Positions 14,935 to 22,968 are shown, counted from the first letter of the stretch. The stretch is DNA of 23,036 nt from an uncultured Clostridia bacterium (GCA_934631025.1 CAKTXR010000047.1:1-23036), one strand, 5' to 3'. A program made the numbers and translations. Notes: generated by a model not told the origin, from the sequence alone.

Positions 14935-16002
14935 ATGAGCAAGGTTCTGATGAAGGGCAACGAAGCCCTGGCCGAGGCCGCCATCAAGGCCGGCTGCCGG
15001 CATTATTTCGGTTATCCCATCACGCCCCAGACCGAAGTGGCCGCCTATATGGCCAAGCGGATGCCCAAGATCGGCGGCGTGTTCCTTCAGGCGGAGAGCG
15101 AAATCGCCGCCATCAACATGGTGTACGGCGTGGCCGCGGCGGGACTGCGCGCCATGACGTCCTCCTCCAGCCCGGGCATATCGCTCAAGAGCGAGGGGCT
15201 GTCCTATCTGGCGGGCGCTGATCTGCCGGCGCTGGTGGTCAACGTTCAACGCGGCGGCCCCGGTCTGGGCGGCATACAGCCCTCCCAGTCGGACTACTAT
15301 CAGGCGACGCGCGGCGCGGGTCACGGCGATTTCCACATGATCGTGCTCGCCCCCGCCAGCGTGCAGGAAATGGCCGATCTGACCATGAAGGGCTTCGATC
15401 TGGCCGACAAATACCGCATGACCAGCATGATCCTGGCCGACGGTACGATGGGGCAGATGATGGAGCCGGTCGAGATCCGCGAGAGCGCGCCGAACCAGTA
15501 CGACAAGTCCTGGGCGGTTACCGGCACGGACATGAAGCGGAAGCACAACATCGTCAATTCGCTCTCGCTCGATCCCTACGAGCTGGAGACGTTCAACTTC
15601 GAGCGCTACGAGCGCTATCGCAAGATCGAGGAAACCGAGACGATGGCCGAGGAATACATGATGGACGACGCCGAGATCTGCGTCGCGGCGTTCGGCATCG
15701 CTGCCCGCGTGGCCAAGAACGCCATCGTCGAGGCGCGCCGTCAGGGCGTGAAGGTGGGCATGGTGCGCCCGATCACGCTCTGGCCGTTCCCCAAGGCCGC
15801 CATGGTGCGCGCCGCCGAGCACTGCCGCGCGTTCCTCTCGGTCGAGCTGAACATGGGGCAGATGGTGGACGACATCCGGCTGGCCATCGAGTGCCGGCGG
15901 CCCGTGGCGCTGTGCAACCGCGCCGGCGGCATCATCCCCTCGTCGGAAGAGGTCTACAAGCGCATTATGGAAATCGCTCAGAACGGAGGTGCCGACAAAT
16001 GA
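14935..16002 (+). CDS. vorB: 2-oxoacid:ferredoxin oxidoreductase alpha subunit (VorB-like)
   Basis: A 355-residue alpha subunit. Signatures are YFGYPITPQTEVAAYMAK (about 24-41), the active-site ESEIAAINMVYGVAAAG (about 54-71), TSSSSPGISLKSEG (about 76-90) and VQRGGPGLGGIQPSQSDYYQ (about 104-123). With the beta and gamma subunits and ferredoxin it would interconvert a 2-oxoacid plus CoA with acyl-CoA, CO2 and reduced ferredoxin. The subunit series most resembles the VOR (2-oxoisovalerate) and KOR (2-oxoglutarate) groups; the adjacent branched-chain aminotransferase and T-box control favour a branched-chain substrate. The reaction is reversible with low-potential ferredoxin. The stop overlaps the next start by 4 nt. 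Confidence 0.92.
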   Translation: MSKVLMKGNEALAEAAIKAGCRHYFGYPITPQTEVAAYMAKRMPKIGGVFLQAESEIAAINMVYGVAAAGLRAMTSSSSPGISLKSEGLSYLAGADLPALVVNVQRGGPGLGGIQPSQSDYYQATRGAGHGDFHMIVLAPASVQEMADLTMKGFDLADKYRMTSMILADGTMGQMMEPVEIRESAPNQYDKSWAVTGTDMKRKHNIVNSLSLDPYELETFNFERYERYRKIEETETMAEEYMMDDAEICVAAFGIAARVAKNAIVEARRQGVKVGMVRPITLWPFPKAAMVRAAEHCRAFLSVELNMGQMVDDIRLAIECRRPVALCNRAGGIIPSSEEVYKRIMEIAQNGGADK

Positions 16003-16751
16003 TCGTCTTTAAGAAACCGCACGCCCTTACCGACGCGCCGCTGCATTATTGCCCCGGCTGCACGCACGGCATCGTGCATCGCCTTGTGGCGCAGGCCATC
16101 GACGAGCTGGGCATCGAGGGCCGCACGATCGGCGTGGCGCCCGTCGGCTGCGCGGTCATGGCCTATAACTACTTTAACTGCGATATGGTCGAGGCGGCGC
16201 ACGGCCGCGCTCCGGCTGTGGCCACCGGTCTCAAGCGCGCCAATCCCGAGAAAAACATCGTCTTTTCCTATCAGGGCGACGGCGATCTGGCCTCCATCGG
16301 CACGGCGGAAACCGTCCATGCCGCCGCGCGCAACGAGAACATCACCGTGATCTTCATCAACAACGCCATTTACGGCATGACTGGCGGCCAGATGGCCCCC
16401 ACCTCGCTGCCCGGGCAGGTGACGCAGACCTCCCCCTACGGCCGAGACGTGAATGTGTGCGGCTATCCGGTCAAGATCTGCGAAATGCTCAGCAAGCTGG
16501 ACGGCCCCGAATATCTGGAGCGCGTCGCCGTGAATAACGTAAAGAACGTGCTCGCGGCGGGCAGGGCGATCAAGAAGGCCTTCCAGAACCAGATCGACGG
16601 CAAGGGCTTCTCGCTGATCGAGGTCGTTTCCTCCTGTCCCACCAACTGGGGCATGACGCCGGACAAGGCGCTTGAGTGGGTCGAGGAGAAGATGATCCCC
16701 TATTATCCGCTGGGCGTCTACAAGGACAGAAGCGCGGGGGAGGGAAAGTAA
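15999..16751 (+). CDS. 2-oxoacid:ferredoxin oxidoreductase beta subunit (TPP-binding)
   Basis: A 250-residue beta subunit that binds thiamine pyrophosphate. YCPGCTHGIVHRLV near residue 19 includes a conserved cysteine pair. GDGDLASIGTAE (about 92-103) and the downstream NNAIYGMTGGQMAPTS form the TPP/Mg2+ site. The start is the ATG at 15999, which overlaps the alpha-subunit stop as ATGA and has GGAGGT at 15984-15989; the frame is open about 100 nt further upstream but inside the alpha gene without a ribosome site. It is co-transcribed with the alpha and gamma subunits. Confidence 0.95.
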   Translation: MIVFKKPHALTDAPLHYCPGCTHGIVHRLVAQAIDELGIEGRTIGVAPVGCAVMAYNYFNCDMVEAAHGRAPAVATGLKRANPEKNIVFSYQGDGDLASIGTAETVHAAARNENITVIFINNAIYGMTGGQMAPTSLPGQVTQTSPYGRDVNVCGYPVKICEMLSKLDGPEYLERVAVNNVKNVLAAGRAIKKAFQNQIDGKGFSLIEVVSSCPTNWGMTPDKALEWVEEKMIPYYPLGVYKDRSAGEGK

Positions 16752-16752
16752 T

Positions 16753-17286
16753 ATGACGCATCAATTTCTGATCGCCGGCTTTGGCGGACAGGGGCTGCTG
16801 TTCGCCGGCAAGTTCATGGTCAACAAGGGAATGCTCGAGGGCAAGGAGGTCACCTGGCTGCCCTCCTACGGCCCGGAGATGCGCGGCGGCACGGCCAACT
16901 GCTCGGTCATCATCAGCGACGATCCGGTCGGCTCGCCGATTGTGGATCACCCCGATATTCTGATGGTCATGAACCGCCCCTCGCTGGACAAATACGAAGC
17001 GGCCGTGCAGACGGGCGGCATGATCTTTGTCGATTCCACGCTGATCGACCGCAGGGTGGAGCGCACCGACGTGACCACGTTCTACGTCCCCGCCACCGCC
17101 ATGGCCTCCGAGAGCGGCATCACCACGCTGGCCAACATGATCCTGACCGGCAAGATATTGAAGGAGCTGGGTCAGTTCGACATGGCGGACGTGGAGAACG
17201 CGCTGCGCAAGGTGGTCTCGGCCAAGCATCCCGAGATGTACGAGGTCAACCTCAAGGCGCTCACAATGGGCCGCGACTACGAGTAA
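16753..17286 (+). CDS. 2-oxoacid:ferredoxin oxidoreductase gamma subunit
   Basis: A 177-residue gamma subunit. The N-terminal IAGFGGQGLLFAGKFMVN is followed by WLPSYGPEMRGGTANCSV (about 36-53) and DILMVMNRPSLDKYE, all typical of the POR/VOR gamma fold, which contributes to CoA binding and complex assembly. The ATG is one base after the beta-subunit stop, with a GGGGGAGGG site. It completes the four-subunit set with the genes from 14719. The aminotransferase gene follows after 14 nt. Confidence 0.95.
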   Translation: MTHQFLIAGFGGQGLLFAGKFMVNKGMLEGKEVTWLPSYGPEMRGGTANCSVIISDDPVGSPIVDHPDILMVMNRPSLDKYEAAVQTGGMIFVDSTLIDRRVERTDVTTFYVPATAMASESGITTLANMILTGKILKELGQFDMADVENALRKVVSAKHPEMYEVNLKALTMGRDYE

Positions 17287-17300
17287 GGAAGGGAAAAATC

Positions 17301-18368
17301 ATGCTCGACATCAGGATTGAAAAAACCACGGCGCCGAAGGCCAGGCCGACCGACGAGAGCAAGCTGGGCTTCGGCCAGATATTCACCGATCACATGGCGC
17401 TGATCGACTGGAACAGCGACGAGGGCTGGCATGACGCGCGCATTGTGCCCTTCGGCAATTTCTCCATGCACCCGGCGGCCACCTGCCTGCACTACGGCTC
17501 CGAGATCTTTGAGGGGCTCAAGGCCTACCGCCGCGCGGACGGCGTCGTGCAGCTCTTCCGCCCGGAGGAGAACGCCCGCCGCATGATCAATTCCGCCGAG
17601 CGGCTGTGCCTGCCGCAGCTGCCGGAGGAGGATTTCCTCAACATCGTCAAGACGCTGGTGAGGCTGGATGAGGACTGGGTGCCCCATTCGTTCGGCACGT
17701 CGCTCTACATCCGCCCCTTCATGTTCGGCAACGACGAGACGCTGGGCGTTCACGCGGTGCACAACGCCGTGTTCGCCGTCATCTGCGGCCCGGTCGGCAG
17801 CTACTATAAGGAAGGCATCAACCCGGTCGGCATCATGATCGAGGACAAGGACGTGCGCGCGGTGCGCGGCGGCACGGGCTATGCCAAGTGCGGCGGCAAC
17901 TACGCGGCCAGCAACCGCGCGGGCGAGCGCGCCGAGAAGCAGGGCTACAGCCAGGTGCTGTGGCTGGACGGCGTGGAGCGCAAGTACATCGAGGAAGTGG
18001 GCGCGATGAACGTCATGTTCAAGATCAGCGGCACGGTCGTCACGCCGGCGCTGACCGGCTCCATCCTGCCGGGCGTGACGCGCAAGAGCTGCATCGAGGT
18101 GCTGAAGCAGGCCGGCTATCCCGTCGAGGAACGCCTTTTGAGCGTGGACGAGCTGGAGCGCGCCATGGACGAGGGCACGCTCGAGGAGGCGTGGGGCTGC
18201 GGCACGGCGGCGGTCGTATCGCCGATCGGCAAGCTGGCCTATAAGGATAAGACGTTCGTGGTCAACGGCGGCGAGATCGGCCCTGTCACGCAGATGCTCT
18301 ACGACACGCTGACCGGCATACAGTGGGGCAAAATCGCGGATCCCTACGGCTGGACGAAGCCGGTCTGA
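17301..18368 (+). CDS. ilvE: Branched-chain amino acid aminotransferase
   Basis: A 355-residue fold-type IV PLP enzyme that interconverts Val, Leu and Ile with their 2-oxoacids using glutamate. The PLP lysine is in GYAKCGGNYAAS (K196). YSQVLWLDGVERKYIEEVGAMNVMF (about 215-240) is the signature of the BCAT branch, and ALTGSILPGVTRKS (about 250-265) forms the phosphate-binding end. The length is typical. It sits directly after the oxidoreductase genes (14-nt gap, AAGGAAGGG site), so 2-oxoacids made or used by that complex are its natural partners. Within T-box control the aminating direction is the more likely purpose. Confidence 0.95.
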   Translation: MLDIRIEKTTAPKARPTDESKLGFGQIFTDHMALIDWNSDEGWHDARIVPFGNFSMHPAATCLHYGSEIFEGLKAYRRADGVVQLFRPEENARRMINSAERLCLPQLPEEDFLNIVKTLVRLDEDWVPHSFGTSLYIRPFMFGNDETLGVHAVHNAVFAVICGPVGSYYKEGINPVGIMIEDKDVRAVRGGTGYAKCGGNYAASNRAGERAEKQGYSQVLWLDGVERKYIEEVGAMNVMFKISGTVVTPALTGSILPGVTRKSCIEVLKQAGYPVEERLLSVDELERAMDEGTLEEAWGCGTAAVVSPIGKLAYKDKTFVVNGGEIGPVTQMLYDTLTGIQWGKIADPYGWTKPV

Positions 18369-18402
18369 CAGATCGATTCCATATAATTAGGAGGCCAGCG
18401 CC

Positions 18403-18479
18403 GCGCGGGGGAGAGGGAAAACGCTCATCTCCCCCGCGCCGATGATGGCTTTCTCCAGCCGGAAAAGTGCGTCCGGCTG
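18403..18479 (+). other. Two strong hairpins in the 184-nt gap before the LeuA-like gene
   Basis: Hairpin 1 has a perfect 12-bp stem, 18403-18414 with 18428-18439. Hairpin 2 has a perfect 8-bp stem, 18456-18463 with 18472-18479. Neither is followed by a T run, so they are not ordinary terminators. They may tune or process the long transcript between ilvE and the next gene. This is the longest untranslated gap inside the T-box 3 operon. Confidence 0.7.
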
Positions 18480-18552
18480 AGGAAAACCATGATCCGCCCT
18501 GCTCAACGGGGAGCATGGACATTATTATAAAAAAGATCAGGAGGAAAGACCC

Positions 18553-19959
18553 ATGCGCAGCATCAGCGTAAGCGACGTGACGATGAAGGCCGCGGAGCAG
18601 TCCCGCAAAATGACACTCAGTTTTAAGGAGAAAATCGAGCTGGCCAAGCTGCTGGACAAGCTGGGCGTGGACGGCATCGAAATCGGCGCGATCAGGAACA
18701 AAAAGATCGACAGCCTGCTGGTCAAGTCGGTGGCGGCGGCGGTGAAGAAGGGCCGCGTGGCGCTGAGCGTGGGGCAGAGCGTCGAGAGCGTTACAGAGGC
18801 GTGGGCGGCGCTGAAGGAAGCCAAACGGCCGCGTCTTCAGGTGTGCGCGCCCATGAGTCCGGCGCAGATGGAATATTTCTGGCACAAAAAGCCGGCGAAG
18901 ATGCTGGACGCGGTGCGCGCGCTGATCGCCGCCTGCCGCGCGTGCTGTCCCGAGGTCGAGTTCGTGGCCGGCGACGCCGCCCGCAGCGAGCGCGATTTCC
19001 TCTATCAGGCGGTTGCGGCGGCCGTCGAGGCGGGCGCGAGCGTCGTGACGCTGTGCGACGAGGCGGGGCTGATGTTTCCGGAGGAGTTCGCGGCGTTCAT
19101 CGAGGACGTGCGCGCCCATGTGCCGGCGCTGGAGAATGTGACGCTGGGCGTGATGATTTCCGACGAGCTGTCCATGGCGGCGGCGTGCGCGGCGGCGGCT
19201 GTGCGCGCTGGGGCGGGCGAGGTCAAGACGGCCTCGTGCGGCGGCGTGACCCGTCTGGGCGAATTCGCGGCGATCCTGCGCGGCCGCGGCGACGCGCTGG
19301 GCGTTGAATGCGGCCTGCGCCAGAGCGAAATCACGCGCACCACGCGCCAGATCGAGTGGATGTGCTCGGCTGAGCGCGGCAAGAACACGCCGTTTGAGAG
19401 CGGCGTGCGTGAGGACTCGGGCGCGCTGCTCACGGCGCACGACGACCGCGAGGCGGTCATGAAGGCGGTTGGGAAGCTGGGCTATGAGCTGAGCGAGGAG
19501 GACGCGGCGAAGGTGTACGAGGCGTTCGAGCGCATCGCGGCCAGCAAGGAGACGGTGAGCGCACGGGAGCTGGACTCCATCGTGGCCTCGGCGGCCATGC
19601 AGGTGCCGCCCACCTACCGGCTGGAGAGCTATGTCATCAACTGCGGCAACGTCATATCGGCCTGCGCGCACATGAAGCTCCGGCGCGGCGAGGAGACCGT
19701 CGAGGGCGTGTGCCTGGGCGACGGCCCGATCGACGCGGCGTTTCTGGCGCTCGAGCAGATCATCGGCCATCACTATGAGCTGGACGACTTCCAGATCCAG
19801 GCGGTCACGGAAGGGCGCGAAGCACTGGGCGAGACCATCGTGCGCCTGCGCTCGAACGGCAAGCTCTACGCGGGGCGCGGCCTGTCCACCGACATCGTGG
19901 GCGCGAGCATCGCCGCCTACATCAGCGCGCTGAACAAAATTGTCTATGAGGAGGCGTAA
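18553..19959 (+). CDS. LeuA-like protein: degenerate DRE-TIM barrel with intact regulatory domain
   Basis: A 468-residue relative of 2-isopropylmalate synthase. The barrel (about 1-260) aligns well with LeuA but has lost the catalytic set. The usual DTTLRDGEQ reads DVTMKAAEQ (Arg to K12, metal-binding Asp to A13). The catalytic Glu of SCEDAGR is G140 in VAGDAAR. The metal HxH of SVHTHDDLG is M201/S203 in GVMISDELS. The NGIGERAGN segment is also changed. By contrast the C-terminal LeuA dimer/allosteric domain (about 345-468) looks complete, with GDGPIDAAF, AVTEGREALGE and STDIVGASIAAYISALN. The frame is intact and has AGGAGG at 18539-18544, so it is not decaying. I infer a leucine-type sensor or scaffold rather than a synthase. 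It is 3 nt from the next gene. Confidence 0.87.
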   Translation: MRSISVSDVTMKAAEQSRKMTLSFKEKIELAKLLDKLGVDGIEIGAIRNKKIDSLLVKSVAAAVKKGRVALSVGQSVESVTEAWAALKEAKRPRLQVCAPMSPAQMEYFWHKKPAKMLDAVRALIAACRACCPEVEFVAGDAARSERDFLYQAVAAAVEAGASVVTLCDEAGLMFPEEFAAFIEDVRAHVPALENVTLGVMISDELSMAAACAAAAVRAGAGEVKTASCGGVTRLGEFAAILRGRGDALGVECGLRQSEITRTTRQIEWMCSAERGKNTPFESGVREDSGALLTAHDDREAVMKAVGKLGYELSEEDAAKVYEAFERIAASKETVSARELDSIVASAAMQVPPTYRLESYVINCGNVISACAHMKLRRGEETVEGVCLGDGPIDAAFLALEQIIGHHYELDDFQIQAVTEGREALGETIVRLRSNGKLYAGRGLSTDIVGASIAAYISALNKIVYEEA

Positions 19960-19962
19960 GAG

Positions 19963-22458
19963 ATGATGAAGCTCTCCTTTTCAACCAACGGCTGGAACGC
20001 CTGTTCATGGGAGGAATGGCTGGACGCGGCCGAGGATATGAAGCTCCAGGGCGTGGAGGTCTATGCGCCGCAGGACGGCGAGACGCTGCTGGGCAGGGGC
20101 GGCCCGTTCCACACCTATGCCCGCGCGGCCACCGTGCGCGCGCTGCGCGATAAAAAGCTCGCCCTGCCCAATCTGGACAGCGGCGTCGACCTGAGCGACC
20201 CCGCCTGCGTGGAAGTGCTGCGCGGCCTGATCGCGCTCGCGGCCGATCTGCGCGTGCCCTGCGTGAGCGCGTGCGCCGTGCATGACGATGAGGCCGCCGT
20301 GCGCGAACACATCGCCGCGCTGCTGCCGGAGGCGGCCGAGAAGGGCGTGACGCTGCTGGTCAAGACGAAATACGCCTATGCCTCGACCGAACGGCTGCGC
20401 GACCTGATGAACGCCTTCGCCTGCGACGAGCTGGCCGCGCTCTGGGATATGCACGAGACCTGCCGCAGCGGCCATGAGACCGCCGCTGAGAGCATCAAGA
20501 ACCTCGGCGCGGCGGTGCGGCACGTTCATCTGCACGATTCGGGCGACGATGGCGCGCCGGAGCTGATTGGCGAGGGCACGCTCCCCGTGCGCGCGCTGAT
20601 GGAGGCGCTTTCCTCGATCAATTACGACGGCTTTATCTCGCTGGAATGGCGGCCGGAGTGGATGGAGGATCTGCAGAGCTGGGAGATCATCTTCCCGCAC
20701 TTTGTCAACTACATGAGCCGCTTCGACAGCCCGCGCACTCAGAAGAAGCCGCTCTATTACAACCGCAGCCACACCGGCGAATACGTCTGGAAGAAGGACG
20801 CGCTGATCGACGAGACCTTCCCCGCCGTGCTCGACCGCATGGCCGAGGAATTCCCCGATCAGATCGCGGTGAAGTACACCACGCTCAACTACACCCGCAG
20901 CTACGCCGAGTTTCGGGACGACGTGGACGAATTTGCGCGCGCGCTGATCGCCATGGGCGTAAAGCCCGGCTCGCACGTGGCGATGTGGGCGACCAATCTG
21001 CCGCAGTGGTACATCGCCTTCTGGGCGGTGACCAAGATCGGCGCGGTGCTGGTGTCGGTCAACACGGCGTACAAGATCGCCGAGGCCGAGTATCTATTGC
21101 GCCAGAGCGACACGCACACGCTGATCATGGAGGAGAGCTGTCGCGACAGCCACTATGCCGAGATCATCGCCGAGCTCTGTCCGGAGATGAAGAGCACGCC
21201 GGCCGGAAAGCCGCTGCACTGCCGCCGGCTGCCGTTTCTGCGCAATGTGGTGACGGTGGGCTTTAAGATGCCGGGCGGAATCGCGTGGGAGGAAGCGCTC
21301 GAACGCGGCGCGGGCGTGCCGGTGGAGGAGGTCTGGCGGCTGGCCGCGGCAGTGTCGCCGCACGACGTGTGCAATATGCAGTACACCAGCGGCACGACCG
21401 GCTTCCCCAAGGGCGTTATGCTGACGCACTATAACGTGGTCAACAACGGCAAGTGCATCGGCGACCGCATGGATCTCTCCACGGCCGACCGCATGATGAT
21501 CCAGGTGCCCATGTTCCACTGCTTCGGCATGGTGCTGGCGATGACCGCGGCCATGACGCACGGCGCATCGATCTTCCCGCTGCCGTATTTCTCGGCCAAG
21601 CCGGCGCTGTACTGCATCAATCAGGAGCGAATCACCTGCTTCCACGGCGTGCCGACGATGTTCGTGGCCATGCTGGAGCATCCCGACTTTGACAAGACTG
21701 ATTTTTCGTATATGCGCACGGGCATCATGGCCGGCTCGCCCTGCCCGATCTCCAAGATGCGCGACGTCGTGAGCAAGATGCACATGAGCGAGATCGTCAT
21801 CGTCTACGGCCAGACCGAGGCCTCGCCTGGCTGCACGATGAGTTCGACCGACGACCCGCTCGAGGTGCGCGTGGGCACGGTGGGCCGCGCGATGCCGGAG
21901 ATCGAGTGCCGCATTGTCGATCCGGCCACGAACGAGGAGGTGCCGGTCGGCGAGGTGGGCGAGTTTGTGGCGCGCGGCTACAACATCATGAAGGGCTATT
22001 ACAAGATGCCCGAGGCCACGCATGCCGCCATCGACGAGGACGGCTGGCTGCACACGGGAGATCTGGCCTGCAAGACGGCGGAGGGCAACTACCGCATCAC
22101 TGGCCGGCTGAAGGACATGATCATCCGCGGCGGCGAGAACATCTATCCCAAGGAGATCGAGGAGTTCATCTACACGCACCCCAAGGTGAGCGACGTGCAG
22201 GTCATCGGCGTGCCGGACGAGCAGTACGGTGAGGAGATCATGGCCTGCGTGGTGCTGAAGGAGGGCGAGAGCATGACGGCGGAGGAAATGAAGCAGTACA
22301 TCGCCGATCACATGGCGCGCCATAAGGTGCCGCGCTACATCGACTTTGTGGCGAGCTTCCCGATGAACGCGGCGGGCAAGATCCTCAAATACAAGATGCG
22401 CGAGCAGGCCATTGAGAAGCTGAAGCTGCAAAAGGCCGCCGGCGTCGAGACGGCGTAG
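19963..22458 (+). CDS. Sugar-isomerase-like TIM barrel fused to acyl-CoA synthetase
   Basis: An 831-residue fusion. Residues about 1-262 are a xylose-isomerase/AP-endonuclease-2-like TIM barrel (LSFSTNGWNACSWEEWLDAA at the start, HVHLHDSGDD near 188, GEGTLPVRALMEAL, GFISLEW). Of the four usual metal ligands the Asp (LWDMHE), His (HVHLHD) and last Glu (SLEW) remain, but the first Glu strand reads LLVKTKYAYA, with Lys where Glu is expected. Residues about 275-820 are an AMP-forming acyl-CoA synthetase of the fatty-acyl type: YTSGTTGFPKG (474-484), VYGQTEASP, LHTGDL, GRLKDMIIRGGENIYPKEIE and catalytic K806 in AGKILK. It is the last gene of the T-box 3 operon, 3 nt after the LeuA-like gene, and supplies a third synthetase that lacks the XRE-cupin part. 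The substrate is unknown. Confidence 0.9.
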   Translation: MMKLSFSTNGWNACSWEEWLDAAEDMKLQGVEVYAPQDGETLLGRGGPFHTYARAATVRALRDKKLALPNLDSGVDLSDPACVEVLRGLIALAADLRVPCVSACAVHDDEAAVREHIAALLPEAAEKGVTLLVKTKYAYASTERLRDLMNAFACDELAALWDMHETCRSGHETAAESIKNLGAAVRHVHLHDSGDDGAPELIGEGTLPVRALMEALSSINYDGFISLEWRPEWMEDLQSWEIIFPHFVNYMSRFDSPRTQKKPLYYNRSHTGEYVWKKDALIDETFPAVLDRMAEEFPDQIAVKYTTLNYTRSYAEFRDDVDEFARALIAMGVKPGSHVAMWATNLPQWYIAFWAVTKIGAVLVSVNTAYKIAEAEYLLRQSDTHTLIMEESCRDSHYAEIIAELCPEMKSTPAGKPLHCRRLPFLRNVVTVGFKMPGGIAWEEALERGAGVPVEEVWRLAAAVSPHDVCNMQYTSGTTGFPKGVMLTHYNVVNNGKCIGDRMDLSTADRMMIQVPMFHCFGMVLAMTAAMTHGASIFPLPYFSAKPALYCINQERITCFHGVPTMFVAMLEHPDFDKTDFSYMRTGIMAGSPCPISKMRDVVSKMHMSEIVIVYGQTEASPGCTMSSTDDPLEVRVGTVGRAMPEIECRIVDPATNEEVPVGEVGEFVARGYNIMKGYYKMPEATHAAIDEDGWLHTGDLACKTAEGNYRITGRLKDMIIRGGENIYPKEIEEFIYTHPKVSDVQVIGVPDEQYGEEIMACVVLKEGESMTAEEMKQYIADHMARHKVPRYIDFVASFPMNAAGKILKYKMREQAIEKLKLQKAAGVETA

Positions 22459-22471
22459 GGCAGTCACTCAA

Positions 22472-22517
22472 CGCGCGTCCGGCGGGGGAGCGATTCCTTC
22501 CGGACGCGCGATTTTTT
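22472..22517 (+). terminator. Terminator of the T-box 3 operon
   Basis: A perfect 11-bp GC-rich stem (22472-22482 with 22500-22510) is followed by A and six T residues, 13 nt after the last stop codon. Confidence 0.95.
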
Positions 22518-22529
22518 ACCGTTTGCCCC

Positions 22530-22558
22530 TTGCAATTTGCGTGAAATTGCGGTATAAT
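22530..22558 (+). promoter_or_regulatory. tRNA-Arg promoter
   Basis: TTGCAA (22530-22535) and TATAAT (22553-22558) are 17 nt apart, 17 nt before the tRNA. Confidence 0.9.
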
Positions 22559-22575
22559 AAAATTCGTTCATGGAT

Positions 22576-22648
22576 GCGCCTGTAGCTCAGTGGATAGAGT
22601 GTTCGACTCCGACTCGAAAGACCGTGGGTTCGAATCCCGCCAGGCGCG
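22576..22648 (+). tRNA. tRNA-Arg (anticodon CCG)
   Basis: A 73-nt cloverleaf. The acceptor stem is GCGCCTG with CAGGCGC. The D-arm is GCTC/GAGT. The anticodon stem is TTCGA/TCGAA with loop CTCCGAC, giving anticodon CCG, which reads CGG. There is a five-base variable loop, the T-arm is GTGGG/CCCGC with loop TTCGAAT, and the discriminator is G. The CCA end is not encoded. It has its own promoter and terminator. Confidence 0.96.
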
Positions 22649-22655
22649 GCTCAAT

Positions 22656-22705
22656 GCTCCCCCGAAATCCCTTGATTTTATTGGGTTTTCGGGGGAGCTG
22701 TTTTT
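22656..22705 (+). terminator. Terminator after tRNA-Arg
   Basis: A 12-bp stem (22656-22667 with 22687-22698), extended by CCC/GGG inside, is followed by TGTTTTT. Confidence 0.92.
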
Positions 22706-22794
22706 GATTTCAGAAGCGTTCATTGTTAAGCGCTTTTCGGGAAAATCGGGCCGATTTCGGGCGGTTTTGCGGGATATGGGCATCAAAATGGGCA

Positions 22795-22968
22795 TCAGAA
22801 ATTTGACTGCGTGTAGGCCATGATGCACTCGATGCCGCTCTGTCTGCGCTGCTCGGAGAGGTGGGTGTAGAGGCGCAGCGTGATCTCGGGCGAGGCGTGG
22901 CCCAGGAGGCGCTGGGCTGTCTTGACGTCCACGCCGGCGTCGTAGAGCATGGATGCGAATGTGTGCCC
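22795..22968 (-). pseudogene. Tyrosine recombinase (phage integrase) C-terminal remnant
   Basis: On the minus strand the frame reads GHTFASMLYDAGVDVKTAQR and onward to LGHASPEITLRLYTHLSEQR, ending at a TGA (22797-22795). This is the last 57 residues of a tyrosine recombinase, with the HTFA box, the LGH histidine and the Tyr nucleophile in LYTH. A TAA stop (22971-22969) sits directly before the glycine that replaces the catalytic Arg of the usual LRHTFA, so the rest of the gene is missing. It points toward the tRNA-Arg gene, the typical layout of an element integrated at a tRNA 3' end. The element itself is not seen in the window. Confidence 0.85.

Noticed and set aside
15891..15998. Upstream extension of the oxidoreductase beta subunit
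   Set aside because: It lies inside the alpha gene in another frame without a ribosome site; the ATGA overlap at 15999 with GGAGGT fits the family start.
14719..17286. Pyruvate:ferredoxin oxidoreductase
   Set aside because: The alpha, beta and gamma subunits with a short ferredoxin in this order look VOR/KOR-like, and the neighbouring branched-chain aminotransferase argues against pyruvate as the main substrate.
18382..18387. TATAAT downstream of ilvE as an internal promoter
   Set aside because: No -35 hexamer at 16-18 nt; CTGACA lies only 11 nt upstream.
18442..18480. 12-codon leader peptide before the LeuA-like gene, as in leucine attenuation
   Set aside because: It contains no Leu, Ile or Val codons and no ribosome site, and no terminator follows.
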